This document shows positions 1-8,732 of a DNA stretch of 64,000 nucleotides, in pieces. Location of the stretch: positions 472,855 to 536,854 of the forward strand of contig JAUIKS010000002.1 of NCBI GenBank assembly GCA_030430565.1, in the 5' to 3' direction. The notes under the pieces are model-generated. The model was given only the letters and a program-made list of their open reading frames with translations, was not told the origin of the DNA and made no database searches. A program made the translations under genes and the position numbers. Position 1 is the first letter of the stretch, and every line of letters starts with the position of its first letter. Source of the DNA: Polyangia bacterium. GTDB taxonomy: Bacteria > Myxococcota_A > Polyangia > Nannocystales > Nannocystaceae.

Positions 1-1606
1 TCCACGCGTCGTTGTTGTCGCGCAGGAACACGTAGGCCGCGCCCGAGTTGCTGCCGCCGTCGTCTTCGAAGGGCGCGCCGACGATCGAGGTGTCTGTGTC
101 GATCGCGACCGAGCGCCCGAACTCGTCGTTGGCCTCGCCGTCGCTCGGCAGCAGCTTGGCCTGCTCCATCCACGTGTTGCCGTTGCGCACGAACACGTAG
201 GCCGAGCCCGAGTTGCCGCCGTTGTCGTCGTTGAGGCGCGCGCCGACGATCGCCTGATCGCCCTGAACCGCGACCGCCCAGCCGAACTCGTCGCTGAAGG
301 CCGCGTCCGAGGCCTTGAGCTTGGCCTCCTCGGTCCAGTTGTTCATGTTGTCGCGCACGTACACGTAGACCGCGCCGGAGTTGGTCCCGCCGGTGTCCTC
401 CTCCGCCGCGCCGACGATCGCCGTGTCGGCGTCGACCGCCACGGATCGCCCGAACTCGACCTGCGCGGCCGCGTCGCTCGCCGTCAGCTTGGCCTGCTCC
501 GTCCACATGTTGTTGCCGTCGCGCACGAACACGTAGGCCGAGCCGCTCGCGGAGCCGTTGTCATCGTCAAACAGCGCGCCGACGATCGCGGTGTCGCCCG
601 AGATCGCTACGGCGACGCCGAACTGGTCGTCGGCCGCGATGTCCGCGGCCTGGAGCTTCGCCTGCTCGACCCACATATCGTTCTCGTAGACGAACACGTA
701 GGCGGAGCCCGCGTCGGTGGGCGGGTCGTCGTAGATCGAGCCGACGATCACGGTGTCGCCGTCGACGTCGACCGAGCGCCCGAAGTTGTCGCCGAAGGCC
801 CCGTCGCTGGCGACCAGCTTGGCCGACTCAACCGCGATCAGCGGGTCGACCGTCAACGGGTAGCGAGCGCCTTCGTCCTCGACGCGGATCCGGATCCGTG
901 AGCCCTCGACCTCGATGCGAGCGGGGACCTGGAGCCCGTCCGCGTCGGAGACGTACAGCTCCGAGTAGCGCAGCGAGACGCGCCCGTCTTCATCGCGAAG
1001 GACGGCGCCGGCCGCCGACGCCTCGGGCGTGAGCCCGCCGGCGGTCGTCAGCTCGATCACCGGCGCGCCTCCGCCGGCGCCACGACAGCTCGGCGCGCGC
1101 TCGAGCTCGAAGCCCTGCTCGACCCCGAGCGGGCCGTTGACGTACCACTCGGTGACCTCGACCCCGTCCGGCGTGGCGCGGCGGTACTCGACCCGGTTCC
1201 CGTCGGCCTGCGGCGGCGCGGTGGCGAGCGCGCCGGCCTCCTCGCCCGCGCAGCCCAGGGCGTCCGCGGACAGCTTCAGCTCCCAGGCGCGCTTCGGCGA
1301 TCGCAGCGTCACCCCCTCGCGCGTGAAGCTCGAGACGAAGCCCTGCGCCGCGTTGTTGGCCGCGAGCGCGCCGCCGCCGCGCGCGATCGCGTAGTCGCGC
1401 GACGCGTCCGCTTGCACTGCGGCGAGCAGCGTGGCCCGCAGACCGACGCCCCGTGAGACCGCGCTCGAGCTCGCGGCCGCAGCCTCCGACGCGCCGACGG
1501 ACTCGCCGCCCTCGGGGGACGCCGTCGACCCGAGATCCGCGCCCAGCGCGAGCGAGCAGCCGAGCGCACAGAGAACACCTGAGTAGCGAAAGTAGCGATT
1601 CTTCAT
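1..1606 (-). CDS. FG-GAP (integrin-alpha-like) repeat surface protein, 3' end beyond window
   Basis: Reading the minus strand from ATG at 1606 gives an open frame of 535 codons running off the window edge. The N-terminus is a signal peptide (basic start, hydrophobic stretch with Cys around residue 17, possibly a weak lipobox). About 250 residues follow without a recognised domain. From about residue 255 there are repeats of roughly 50 residues of the form 'FGRSVAIDGDTAIVGAP...SGAAYVFVRD...W..QAKL', the FG-GAP/beta-propeller signature of the integrin-alpha fold. At least five repeats are visible before the cut. Such proteins are exported and usually adhesive or structural; the ligand cannot be predicted. 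The gene is divergent from the radical SAM gene at 1970. Confidence 0.85.
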   Translation of the reverse strand, partial: MKNRYFRYSGVLCALGCSLALGADLGSTASPEGGESVGASEAAAASSSAVSRGVGLRATLLAAVQADASRDYAIARGGGALAANNAAQGFVSSFTREGVTLRSPKRAWELKLSADALGCAGEEAGALATAPPQADGNRVEYRRATPDGVEVTEWYVNGPLGVEQGFELERAPSCRGAGGGAPVIELTTAGGLTPEASAAGAVLRDEDGRVSLRYSELYVSDADGLQVPARIEVEGSRIRIRVEDEGARYPLTVDPLIAVESAKLVASDGAFGDNFGRSVDVDGDTVIVGSIYDDPPTDAGSAYVFVYENDMWVEQAKLQAADIAADDQFGVAVAISGDTAIVGALFDDDNGSASGSAYVFVRDGNNMWTEQAKLTASDAAAQVEFGRSVAVDADTAIVGAAEEDTGGTNSGAVYVYVRDNMNNWTEEAKLKASDAAFSDEFGWAVAVQGDQAIVGARLNDDNGGNSGSAYVFVRNGNTWMEQAKLLPSDGEANDEFGRSVAIDTDTSIVGAPFEDDGGSNSGAAYVFLRDNNDAW

Positions 1607-1969
1607 GGACAACCTACCCGTCTCCTCGACCTCGCTCGCGACCACGCGACATCGCGGACCGGCGCGGCCGTGACCGGCGAGCCCGCGAGCCCGGCGCGAG
1701 CGGACGCCCGATTAACACACGCGGTCGCCCCAGGAGTAAAGCCGACGGCCCGGCAGCCCGTCGAATTTGCCCGTTCTTTTAAACATGTCTCTTAATTCAT
1801 TTTAAAGCCCCGCCGCGAGGTCGCGGTGGTCGCCGCGATCGCGCGACGGTGAGTCGAGCGCCGTGTCCGCGCACGGGTCGCCCGCGGCGCCCCTGCGCGC
1901 GACGCCGCTCGCGCCCGCGTGGTCGCGTCCGCGCGGCGCGGAGCTGACGCTGTGTTACCCTGCCCCTCC
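1607..1969. other. Divergent intergenic region
   Basis: This 363-bp spacer separates the divergent FG-GAP gene and the radical SAM gene at 1970. It contains an AT-rich island around 1760-1806 that is unusual in this GC-rich DNA and probably holds promoter elements. No convincing gene is seen. Confidence 0.5.
1956..1961 (+). promoter_or_regulatory. -10-like TACCCT, leaderless spacing
   Basis: TACCCT fits TAnnnT and lies 8 nt before the ATG at 1970, placing the predicted transcript start at or next to the start codon. Confidence 0.4.
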
Positions 1970-4381
1970 ATGAGTAGCGCGCGCGTACTCGTCGTCCACC
2001 CGCCGGTGTCGGTCGCTCGCGACTTCATTGACTACCCGTACTTCAGCAACCTCGGCGCGCTACAGCTCGCGGCGACGCTCGGGCGCTCCGGCGACGTCGC
2101 GCTCGTCGACGCCTTCGCGCTCCCGTCCTCCCGGCTGCGGTGGCGCGACGACGGTCGGGCCCACCTCGGCGCCACGCTCGAAGATGTCCGCGCGGCCATC
2201 CGCGCCGAGCTCGAGGCGCCCCGCGGCCCGATCGACGCGGTGGTCGTCGCCTACACGCCGTTTCATCGGCCGCCGCACCGCGACGACGTGCTCGGCTCCG
2301 TGCTCATGGGCCTGCGCGCTCAGCTGCCGCGCGCGCCGATCCTGCTCGCGGACTGCTATCAGTCTGGGCAGCACTACGTCGACGCGCCCGGCGACCAGGT
2401 CCTCGCCAGCTACCCCGAGCTCGACGCCTGGATCAAGTTCGAGGCCGAGCGCACCGTCCCCCGGCTGCTCGGCGAATTTCGCGATCGCTGCGCGCGGCCC
2501 AGCGGCGTCTACCGCGGCGAGCGGCCGCCCACGCTCGACGAGCTGCCCTTCCCCGCCTGGCGCATGATCGATCGCGCGCGCTACTCGGCGTTCCTCGAGT
2601 CGGTCGTCCGCGATCTCGGGCGCAGCTCCTGGGCCTTCCCGATCGACGGCGCGACGCTGCCGCTCGTGACCTCGCGCGGCTGCCCCTTCACCTGCGTGCA
2701 CTGCAGCAGCAACCCCGACACGCCCGCGGGCCAGCCCAAGACCCAGCGGCGCTACTCGCCCGCGCGGCTGCAGGCCTACCTGCGCGAGCTCGCCTCGCTC
2801 GGCGCCACCCGCCTCGCGGTCCTCGACGAGCTGATCAACGTCAACGAGCGCCACTTCGACGTGTTCCTCGAGACGGCCGCGGACGAGCTCGACCTGCGCT
2901 TCGAGATCCCCAACGGCATGCGCGCCGACTACCTCGAGGAGCGCCACCTCGAGGCGATGAAGGGCCGCGTCACCACGCTCTCCGTGTCCGCCGAGTCGGG
3001 CTCGCAGCGGGTCGTGACCGAGGTCGTGCGCAAGCGCCTCAAGCTCGAGTCGATCGTGCGCGCGGCCGAGCGCGCGCACAAGGTCGGCGTGCCGCTGCTG
3101 ATCCACTACATGATCGGCCTGCCCGGCGAGACCGCGGAGGAGATCAACGAGACGCTCGAGTTCTCGCTGGATCTCTGGGACAGGTTTAAAGCCTTCCCCG
3201 CCGTCCAGTTCGCGACCCCGCTGCCGGGCACGCAGCTCGCGGACGCCGCCGACGCGCGCGCGCGCCGGGAGACCGGCGCCGGCCTGCCGATCGTCGAGGA
3301 CTGGGGCCCGCGCTTCCAGAAGGCCGCGAGCCACACCTCCGCGGTCCCCCGCGAGCAGCTCGAGCTGTTCATGTGGACGTTTCAGCAGCGCCTGCGCGCG
3401 TCACAGGGCGCCAAGAAGCTGATCATCAACGTCACCTACGTGTGCAACAACCACTGCACCTTCTGCGCCGTCGGCACGCGCACGCAGCTCGACGGTCACC
3501 CGACCCGCCAGCGCGAGCACCTGCTCAAGTACCGCGAGCAGGGCGTGCACATGGTCGACTTCGACGGCGGCGAGCCCACGCTCAACCCCGAGCTCATCCC
3601 GCTGATCCGCTACGCCCGCGCGATCGGCTACGACCGCGTCAACGTCACGACCAACGGGCGCCGCTGCTACTACGAGAAGTACGCGCAGGCGCTCGTCAAC
3701 TCGGGCTTGACCACGCTGCTGTTCTCGGTCCACGGCCCGAACCCGAAGATCCACGCCCAGCAGGTCGGCGTCGCCGAGGCCTTCGAGCAGACCGTCGGCG
3801 GCATCAAGCACTGCGTCCGCCTCAAGCCCGCCCACGTCGAGCTGGGGATGAACATCACGGTCACCAAGGGCAACCACACGCTGATCGAGGAGCTGACGCA
3901 GCTGGCGTGGGACCTCGGCCTGCGCTGGATCAACGTCCAGTTCCTGACGCCCTTCGGGCGCGCGACCTCGTGGGTGGCGCCCGACACCCAGGCCGCGGCC
4001 GACCGCACGATGGCGGTGATGGATCGCTGGAGCGACCGCATCAAGTTCCAGATCATCAACCTGCCGTTCTGCTACATGCCGGGCTACGAGCGCTTCATGC
4101 AGGGCGACCTCGCGAAGCTCGAGCGCCACATGGTGTTCGTCAACAACGAGACCGTGAACCTCGCCGAGTACCTCGCCGAGCGTCGCACGCGAAAGCCCGT
4201 GTGCGAGACCTGTCCGCACGCCTGCTTCTGCGGCGGCTTCTACGAGCTCGACGATGTCCCGGAGCCGCCGTGGCTGATCGCGCCGGAGGATCTCGTTCGG
4301 CCGATCAACGACCCGCGCCGCCACGAGTCGGTCCCCGACGGCTTCCGCCAGAACATCGCGCGAAAACTCGCCAGCGAGTAG
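1970..4381 (+). CDS. B12-binding-type radical SAM protein fused to a second radical SAM/SPASM-like domain
   Basis: 803 aa. The N-terminal ~190 residues resemble the cobalamin-binding-like domain of B12 radical SAM enzymes, without an obvious DxHxxG cobalamin-ligand motif. The first radical SAM domain carries CxxxCxxC at C238/C242/C245 (SRGCPFTCVHC). A second complete radical SAM domain follows with C492/C496/C499 (CNNHCTFC), a GGEP motif, an 'SVHGP' segment and a Cys cluster near the C-terminus (C745, C748, C752, C754), probably for an auxiliary Fe-S cluster. Two 4Fe-4S SAM-cleaving centres in one chain are unusual. The ATG at 1970 was chosen over an upstream in-frame start (1919) because homology begins there and a -10-like TACCCT lies just before it. 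The second domain resembles the enzymes at 9739 and 14910, so a role in the same peptide-modification locus is inferred. The reaction is unknown. Confidence 0.85.
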   Translation: MSSARVLVVHPPVSVARDFIDYPYFSNLGALQLAATLGRSGDVALVDAFALPSSRLRWRDDGRAHLGATLEDVRAAIRAELEAPRGPIDAVVVAYTPFHRPPHRDDVLGSVLMGLRAQLPRAPILLADCYQSGQHYVDAPGDQVLASYPELDAWIKFEAERTVPRLLGEFRDRCARPSGVYRGERPPTLDELPFPAWRMIDRARYSAFLESVVRDLGRSSWAFPIDGATLPLVTSRGCPFTCVHCSSNPDTPAGQPKTQRRYSPARLQAYLRELASLGATRLAVLDELINVNERHFDVFLETAADELDLRFEIPNGMRADYLEERHLEAMKGRVTTLSVSAESGSQRVVTEVVRKRLKLESIVRAAERAHKVGVPLLIHYMIGLPGETAEEINETLEFSLDLWDRFKAFPAVQFATPLPGTQLADAADARARRETGAGLPIVEDWGPRFQKAASHTSAVPREQLELFMWTFQQRLRASQGAKKLIINVTYVCNNHCTFCAVGTRTQLDGHPTRQREHLLKYREQGVHMVDFDGGEPTLNPELIPLIRYARAIGYDRVNVTTNGRRCYYEKYAQALVNSGLTTLLFSVHGPNPKIHAQQVGVAEAFEQTVGGIKHCVRLKPAHVELGMNITVTKGNHTLIEELTQLAWDLGLRWINVQFLTPFGRATSWVAPDTQAAADRTMAVMDRWSDRIKFQIINLPFCYMPGYERFMQGDLAKLERHMVFVNNETVNLAEYLAERRTRKPVCETCPHACFCGGFYELDDVPEPPWLIAPEDLVRPINDPRRHESVPDGFRQNIARKLASE

Positions 4382-4811
4382 CAATTACGCGCCGATCGAG
4401 AGCTTGACGCGACGTTAGATTTTCACCCGCGTCATTCACGCGCCGGGCGCCTCCTCGGCGACGCGAGCGGCGCCCCCGCCCCGGGGGAGTGCGATCGGAC
4501 TCGGCGCCGAGCGCACGAGCTCGCGCGATCTGGTCCTTACGTCAGCCGCGATCCCCAATATGACCCGAGAGACTGTCGGCCTCGGCTCGCCCGCGTCTTG
4601 CGAGAATTCACGGCTACGGGGCCATGAGAGCGAAAGGACAGGCTGGCGTCGTCGCGCCGGCCCCGGCGCAGCACGCGTGCGCGCGAGTGTGGCCATCGCT
4701 ACCGACCTCCAGGCCTCCGACGCGGCCGACGCCGATCGAGCGTGCTCGCATCCTCGTGCGGCCTACGGGCCGTCTCCTCGATCCAGGGATAAACCAATTT
4801 TTCTCGCGGCT

Positions 4812-4824
4812 TGTCCCAAATTTT
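4812..4824 (+). promoter_or_regulatory. Shared upstream motif TGTCCCAAATTTT
   Basis: A 13-mer identical to 17498-17510, upstream of another exported-protein gene. It starts 25 nt before the -10-like TACACT at 4837-4842, so it overlaps the expected -35 region. It could be a regulator site or a -35 element. Confidence 0.35.
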
Positions 4825-4836
4825 CCGCGAGCGGTG

Positions 4837-4842
4837 TACACT
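4837..4842 (+). promoter_or_regulatory. -10-like TACACT
   Basis: TAnnnT hexamer 38 nt upstream of the lipoprotein start at 4881. A G-run at 4865-4871 could serve as ribosome binding site. Confidence 0.35.
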
Positions 4843-4880
4843 TCGGTCGTTCCTGCAGACCGCATGGGGGGTTTTCGGTG

Positions 4881-6401
4881 ATGGTGAGCAAAGCACGTAT
4901 TTCACCTGTTGGACTTGGACTGATGGCTGCTTTGTCGCTGACGCTCGCGGCCTGTGGCGATAGCGACGGAGACACGGAGACTGACAGCACTGGTGGCGCG
5001 TCGTTCACGACGACGATGACTTCGACGCCCGCGACGATGGGCGCCACGACCATGGGCATGGGCGCCACGGACCCGACGAGCGCGGGTACGGGTGGCCAGA
5101 CCAGTACGCCGACGAGCGCCGGTCCGACGACGGGTCAGGTTGAGCCGGATTGTGTCGACAACGACGGCGACGACTACGGTGAGGGCCCCGACTGTCTCGG
5201 ACCTGATTGTAACGACAACGATGTCACCATCTGGGAAGGTTGCGGCGTCTGTGAGGAGGACGCTGACGGCGACGGCTACGGCAACGGCGACAGCTGCCTC
5301 GGCACCGACTGCGACGACAACAACCCAGATGTCTGGGAAGGCTGCATGGGCTGCGAGGACAACGACGGGGACGGCTACGGCCCCGGCTGTGACCCCGGCT
5401 CGGACTGCGACGACGACAACGCGCTCGCCTGGGACACCTGCGATACGTGCATGGACACGGACGGCGACGGTTTCTGGGTCGGCTGCAACATGCTGCCCGA
5501 CGGTCAAGACGCGGACGACTGCGACGACGACGACAACAACAACTGGACGGCGGACGGCTGCGCCAGCTGTGTCGACGGCGACGGCGACGACTTCTGGGTC
5601 GGCTGCGACTCCTACGACAACGACAAGCCGGGCCCGGACTGCGCCGACGACAACCCGATGGTCGGCGGTGATGATGAGGTCGAGCTCTGCGACGGCCTCC
5701 CGCAGAACTGCGCCAACGAGATCGACCCGCTGCCGGCGGACGAGATGTGCCCGCCGCCCGGGAACATGGATCCGCCGAACGTCAACCCGATCGACGGCTG
5801 GCTCTGCGAGCCGCCGATGCCCGGCGTGGACGGCTGCAAGATCAAGACTTGCCTCGACCAGTTCTTCGATGTCGACGACGACTACACCAACGGCTGTGAG
5901 TGCGAGGGCACCTCGCGCAACTTCTCGTTGGCCGAGTGCGGCGGCGAGATGCCCGGCTACCTCGGCACGCTCTCCGAGGGTCAGGAGATCTTCGGCGAGG
6001 ACCTCGTGACCGGCGTCATCCCGGAGATCGACAACGGCAAGGGCAACGGCGCCGAGGACTGGTTCTGGGTCGAGTTCCCGGAGATCAACGCGCAGGGCGA
6101 CCGCCCGGCTGCCGGCGTGATCAAGATCGACTTCGAGATCAACCAGAACAACGACTACCGCTTCGAGGTCTACGGCTCCTGTCCGGCGGTGGCCTGGGAC
6201 GGCATCGCCGAGGTCTGCACGCCCGACCCGCTGGGCAACGCGCTCGAGTGGTGGTTCTGGGACGACTGGAACTTCTCGGACGACAGCAGCTACCAAAACA
6301 ACGTGAACTGGCCCAACACGGTCTACGTCCGCGTGTTCCGCGTGCAGAACGAGGACACCTGCTCGCAGTACCGCCTGCGAGTCCGCCGCGAGAGCGACTA
6401 G
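4881..6401 (+). CDS. Lipoprotein with thrombospondin-type-3/DGDGYG-type calcium-binding-like repeats
   Basis: 506 aa. The N-terminus is a lipoprotein signal ending in LAAC, so the mature protein should be lipid-anchored. A Thr/Ser/Gly-rich linker follows. Residues ~95-270 contain Cys-bearing repeats such as 'CxDxDGDGYG...C' and 'DCDDxN', resembling thrombospondin type 3 or EF-hand-like calcium-binding loops common in myxobacterial surface proteins. The C-terminal ~200 residues are a Trp-rich, beta-rich domain with 'DWFWVEFPE' and 'DYRFEVYG', probably a jelly-roll-like module. ATG at 4881 is used because it immediately precedes the signal peptide; the longer frame from 4560 is not supported. 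It interrupts the radical SAM locus and has no obvious link to it. Confidence 0.85.
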   Translation: MVSKARISPVGLGLMAALSLTLAACGDSDGDTETDSTGGASFTTTMTSTPATMGATTMGMGATDPTSAGTGGQTSTPTSAGPTTGQVEPDCVDNDGDDYGEGPDCLGPDCNDNDVTIWEGCGVCEEDADGDGYGNGDSCLGTDCDDNNPDVWEGCMGCEDNDGDGYGPGCDPGSDCDDDNALAWDTCDTCMDTDGDGFWVGCNMLPDGQDADDCDDDDNNNWTADGCASCVDGDGDDFWVGCDSYDNDKPGPDCADDNPMVGGDDEVELCDGLPQNCANEIDPLPADEMCPPPGNMDPPNVNPIDGWLCEPPMPGVDGCKIKTCLDQFFDVDDDYTNGCECEGTSRNFSLAECGGEMPGYLGTLSEGQEIFGEDLVTGVIPEIDNGKGNGAEDWFWVEFPEINAQGDRPAAGVIKIDFEINQNNDYRFEVYGSCPAVAWDGIAEVCTPDPLGNALEWWFWDDWNFSDDSSYQNNVNWPNTVYVRVFRVQNEDTCSQYRLRVRRESD

Positions 6402-6423
6402 CGCTCACGCGCGTGCGCACCCC

Positions 6424-6456
6424 GAGCCGCCACGCTGCGACGCAGCGCGGCGGCTC
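6424..6456 (+). terminator. Strong hairpin, probable terminator
   Basis: GAGCCGCC pairs with GGCGGCTC, and inside it CGCTGC pairs with GCAGCG around a 3-nt loop, with one A/C mismatch between. A short T-run follows at 6461-6463. It lies 22 nt after the lipoprotein stop and may serve both convergent genes. Confidence 0.6.
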
Positions 6457-6465
6457 GCCGTTTAA

Positions 6466-6513
6466 CGACCACTTAATCGACCACTTAATCGACCACTTAA
6501 TCGACCACTTAAT
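6466..6513. repeat. Four perfect tandem copies of a 12-bp AT-rich unit
   Basis: The unit CGACCACTTAAT is repeated four times without change between convergent genes, directly after the terminator hairpin. There is no coding role. It may be a variable-number repeat or a protein-binding array. Confidence 0.8.
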
Positions 6514-6549
6514 CGGCCACAAGACGCGCCCGTCGCCGCGCTGAATTCC

Positions 6550-7767
6550 TCAGCTGGACGCGCGCGCGAAGTGTTCGTCCCAGCGACGTATCTCGGCCAA
6601 GAGGGATGCGCCGACCTCCGTGGGCTGCCCGTGCTCGAGCAGCACGCTCGCGCCCTCGTGGTTGCCGTCGACGATCCGCTGGAAGCGACGGCGAAAGTCT
6701 GGGTGCTCGCAGCCCTCCACGCCCTCCTCGATCATCCGCTCGTAGAGGCGCGCGACCGGCTGGAACGCGTGGACCGCGAGCAGCACCCCGTGCAGCGGCC
6801 TCGGATCGGGGCGGACCGGCGACTTGTAGAGCGGGTGGAAGGCGTTGTGCAGCAGGCCGTCGACTTCGAACAGCGCGTTGATCTTGTTGTGCGAGAACTC
6901 GTGAATCACGGCCTCGACCATCGTCATGCGCTGCGGGTGCAGCGTCATGTACAGCGTCCCGATGTCCTCTTGATACGAGGCCGAGAGGTGCGTGTGCTCG
7001 TCGTATCCGACCGGGATGATCTGGTGGACGATGAGCCCGATCTCGCGGCGTAGGTCGGGCATGTAGCGGGCGATGTGGCCAAGCGCCGCCGACAGGCTCG
7101 CGCGCCACTCGTCGCGCGAGCGACCGCCGAGGTCGAGCGCGTTGCCCTGCTTGTCCGGGTGCGCCTCAAAGTCCGAGATGGGGTTGTTGTCGACGAGCGC
7201 GAGCACGGGGCCTGGCGCAGGAGCCCGATCCTCCGCGTCGGTCAGCGGGATGAAGCGCGCGTCATCAGGCTCGAGCGGCCGCGCTGCGCCGTCGATCGAG
7301 ACGACGCCGTTGCTCACCCGCAGGACCCTCGCGGTCGCCGGGATGTCGACGACGCAGCGCGCCGCGAGGCTGACGACCCGACGCGGCGGCGCCCGCAGCT
7401 CGACGGGCCTGGGCAAGGCGCCCATCGCCGCGAGCTCGACGCAGGCCGTCGCGGCCAGCTCGCGCGCGAGGCCGTCCGCCCGCAGCCCGTTGCCCGGCAC
7501 GCCCCGAAGACAGCGGATCAAGACGCCGACCGTGGGTCGCCGGACGAGGCTGGCGAGCGCCCCCGGATTTGAACGCGCGAGCGCGCCGGCGATCCGCGCG
7601 AAGCTCGAGAAGTCGAGCCGCGCCCGCGGGGAGGCGTGCTGAAGCGGAAGCCGCTGAAGGTCGCCGAGGAGCCGACGAATCGCCCGCGAGAGCACCTCGC
7701 GCGCCGTCGCGGAGCCCGACTCCGGAATCGTTAGATCCCGTGGCCACTCGCTCGTCGCTCGCGTCAC
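6550..7767 (-). CDS. HExxH-motif peptide-modification protein (probable peptide beta-hydroxylase family)
   Basis: 405 aa. HEFSH lies at about residues 289-293, followed ~20 residues later by a 'YKSPVRPDPRP.HGV' block. This combination is the signature of the HExxH peptide-modification family (TIGR04267, mod_HExxH), members of which are regarded as 2-oxoglutarate-dependent peptide beta-hydroxylases found next to RiPP radical SAM genes. The GTG start at 7767 overlaps the stop of the upstream radical SAM gene (GTGA), indicating translational coupling, so the longer in-frame extension to 8091 is rejected. It is the last gene of the Tat protein - radical SAM - HExxH operon. The likely role is hydroxylation of a ribosomal peptide; the substrate is unproven. 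Confidence 0.8.
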   Translation of the reverse strand: MTRATSEWPRDLTIPESGSATAREVLSRAIRRLLGDLQRLPLQHASPRARLDFSSFARIAGALARSNPGALASLVRRPTVGVLIRCLRGVPGNGLRADGLARELAATACVELAAMGALPRPVELRAPPRRVVSLAARCVVDIPATARVLRVSNGVVSIDGAARPLEPDDARFIPLTDAEDRAPAPGPVLALVDNNPISDFEAHPDKQGNALDLGGRSRDEWRASLSAALGHIARYMPDLRREIGLIVHQIIPVGYDEHTHLSASYQEDIGTLYMTLHPQRMTMVEAVIHEFSHNKINALFEVDGLLHNAFHPLYKSPVRPDPRPLHGVLLAVHAFQPVARLYERMIEEGVEGCEHPDFRRRFQRIVDGNHEGASVLLEHGQPTEVGASLLAEIRRWDEHFARASS

Positions 7768-8732
7768 GTGTTCACCACCGGGAGCGCGTGTCGCGTGGGC
7801 GCGGCGCTGGCGGGCGGACCCGCGGGCGCGAGCTCGCCGATCCCGACGAACATCTCGAGCAGCCCCGACGATGACTTGAGGCCGGGGAGCGCCCGGCGCA
7901 GCGCCTCGGGGACGGTGCGCGGCGCGGCCTCGTCGCCGCGGAAGCGATGGAGGTACCGCGCGTCGAAGCCGGGGCAGCGCGACCTCAGCTCGCAGGCGTC
8001 GCAGCGCGGCGGGAACGCCTGCAGCCCGTCGCCGCGGAGGCCGTGGCGAATGTACGGCCCGAGCAGGCACAGCGGGGCGCCCTCGATCCACGCCGCGAGG
8101 CCCTGGCGTCGCGCGAGCTCGACGGCGTGCAGCGCCCGCGGCACGGCCATCGCCAGGCGCGGGACGATCCTGTCCTCATGAGCAGCTGCCGCCCCCGCGC
8201 CGCGCACGATCCGAATCAGCCACGCCGACACTCGCCACTGCCGCAGCAGCCCGGGCATGGCCGCGAGCACGCGGTAGTTCGAACGCGTCAGCACCGTGGT
8301 CGCGACGACGGCGACCTCGTGCCGCGCGAGCGCCCGCGTCGCGTCGACGATCGCCTTGAAGCTGCCGGGCGCGCCGGTGTGATACTCGTGGACCTCAGCG
8401 CGCGGACCGTGGATCGAGAGGTGCGCGTCGGTGAGGCCGGCCGCCGCGAGCTCGCCGACGATCGATGCATCCGCAAGCCCGCGCCCGTTGCTCTGCAGAC
8501 CGACGCGACGAAAGCCGAGCGCGCGCGCTGCCTTGATGATCTCGAGCAAGCGAGGCGCGAGCGTCGGCTCGCCGCCGGTCAACGTCAGCGCGTCGCCCTG
8601 CTCACGCAGCGCTCTCAGTCGATCTTCGATCTGCGGATACAAGAGCGCCTCACCCGAGTCGAGCCCCCGCTGCGCACAGAATACGCAGCGGTTGTCGCAC
8701 TCGAGGGTGAGGCGCAGCGTCTGGCGGGTCAC
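7764..8732 (-). CDS. Radical SAM enzyme of the Tat-protein/HExxH operon
   Basis: 322 aa. The CxxxCxxC motif is at the extreme N-terminus (C12, C16, C19; CDNRCVFC), followed by 'LTGGEPT', 'QSNGRG' and 'LSIHGP' segments typical of the radical SAM barrel. Near the C-terminus a CxxCxxxxxxC cluster (CDACELRSRC) suggests a SPASM/twitch-like auxiliary cluster. The GTG start at 8732 overlaps the TGA of the Tat-signal gene, and its own stop overlaps the HExxH start, so the three genes form one coupled unit. The short N-terminus is normal for peptide-modifying radical SAM enzymes. The 'IHG' barrel motif is shared with the enzymes at 1970 (second domain), 9739 and 14910, hinting at common ancestry. Confidence 0.85.
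   Translation of the reverse strand: MTRQTLRLTLECDNRCVFCAQRGLDSGEALLYPQIEDRLRALREQGDALTLTGGEPTLAPRLLEIIKAARALGFRRVGLQSNGRGLADASIVGELAAAGLTDAHLSIHGPRAEVHEYHTGAPGSFKAIVDATRALARHEVAVVATTVLTRSNYRVLAAMPGLLRQWRVSAWLIRIVRGAGAAAAHEDRIVPRLAMAVPRALHAVELARRQGLAAWIEGAPLCLLGPYIRHGLRGDGLQAFPPRCDACELRSRCPGFDARYLHRFRGDEAAPRTVPEALRRALPGLKSSSGLLEMFVGIGELAPAGPPASAAPTRHALPVVNT

Larger units (their letters stand above)
4382..4880. other. Intergenic region with promoter elements
   Basis: 499 bp. Short frames here have shadow-like composition and no start-site support. The right part holds an AT-rich motif (4812-4824) flanked by a 7-bp inverted repeat (CTCGCGG 4803-4809 / CCGCGAG 4825-4831), then TACACT at 4837, all upstream of the lipoprotein gene at 4881. 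Confidence 0.5.

Noticed and set aside
4560..4880. N-terminal extension of the lipoprotein and small frames upstream of it
   Set aside because: A clear lipoprotein signal starts at 4881, with a promoter-like hexamer and G-rich site before it; upstream residues have no features.
6466..6513. 12-bp repeats as CRISPR or attachment site
   Set aside because: Direct tandem copies without spacers and no integrase nearby.
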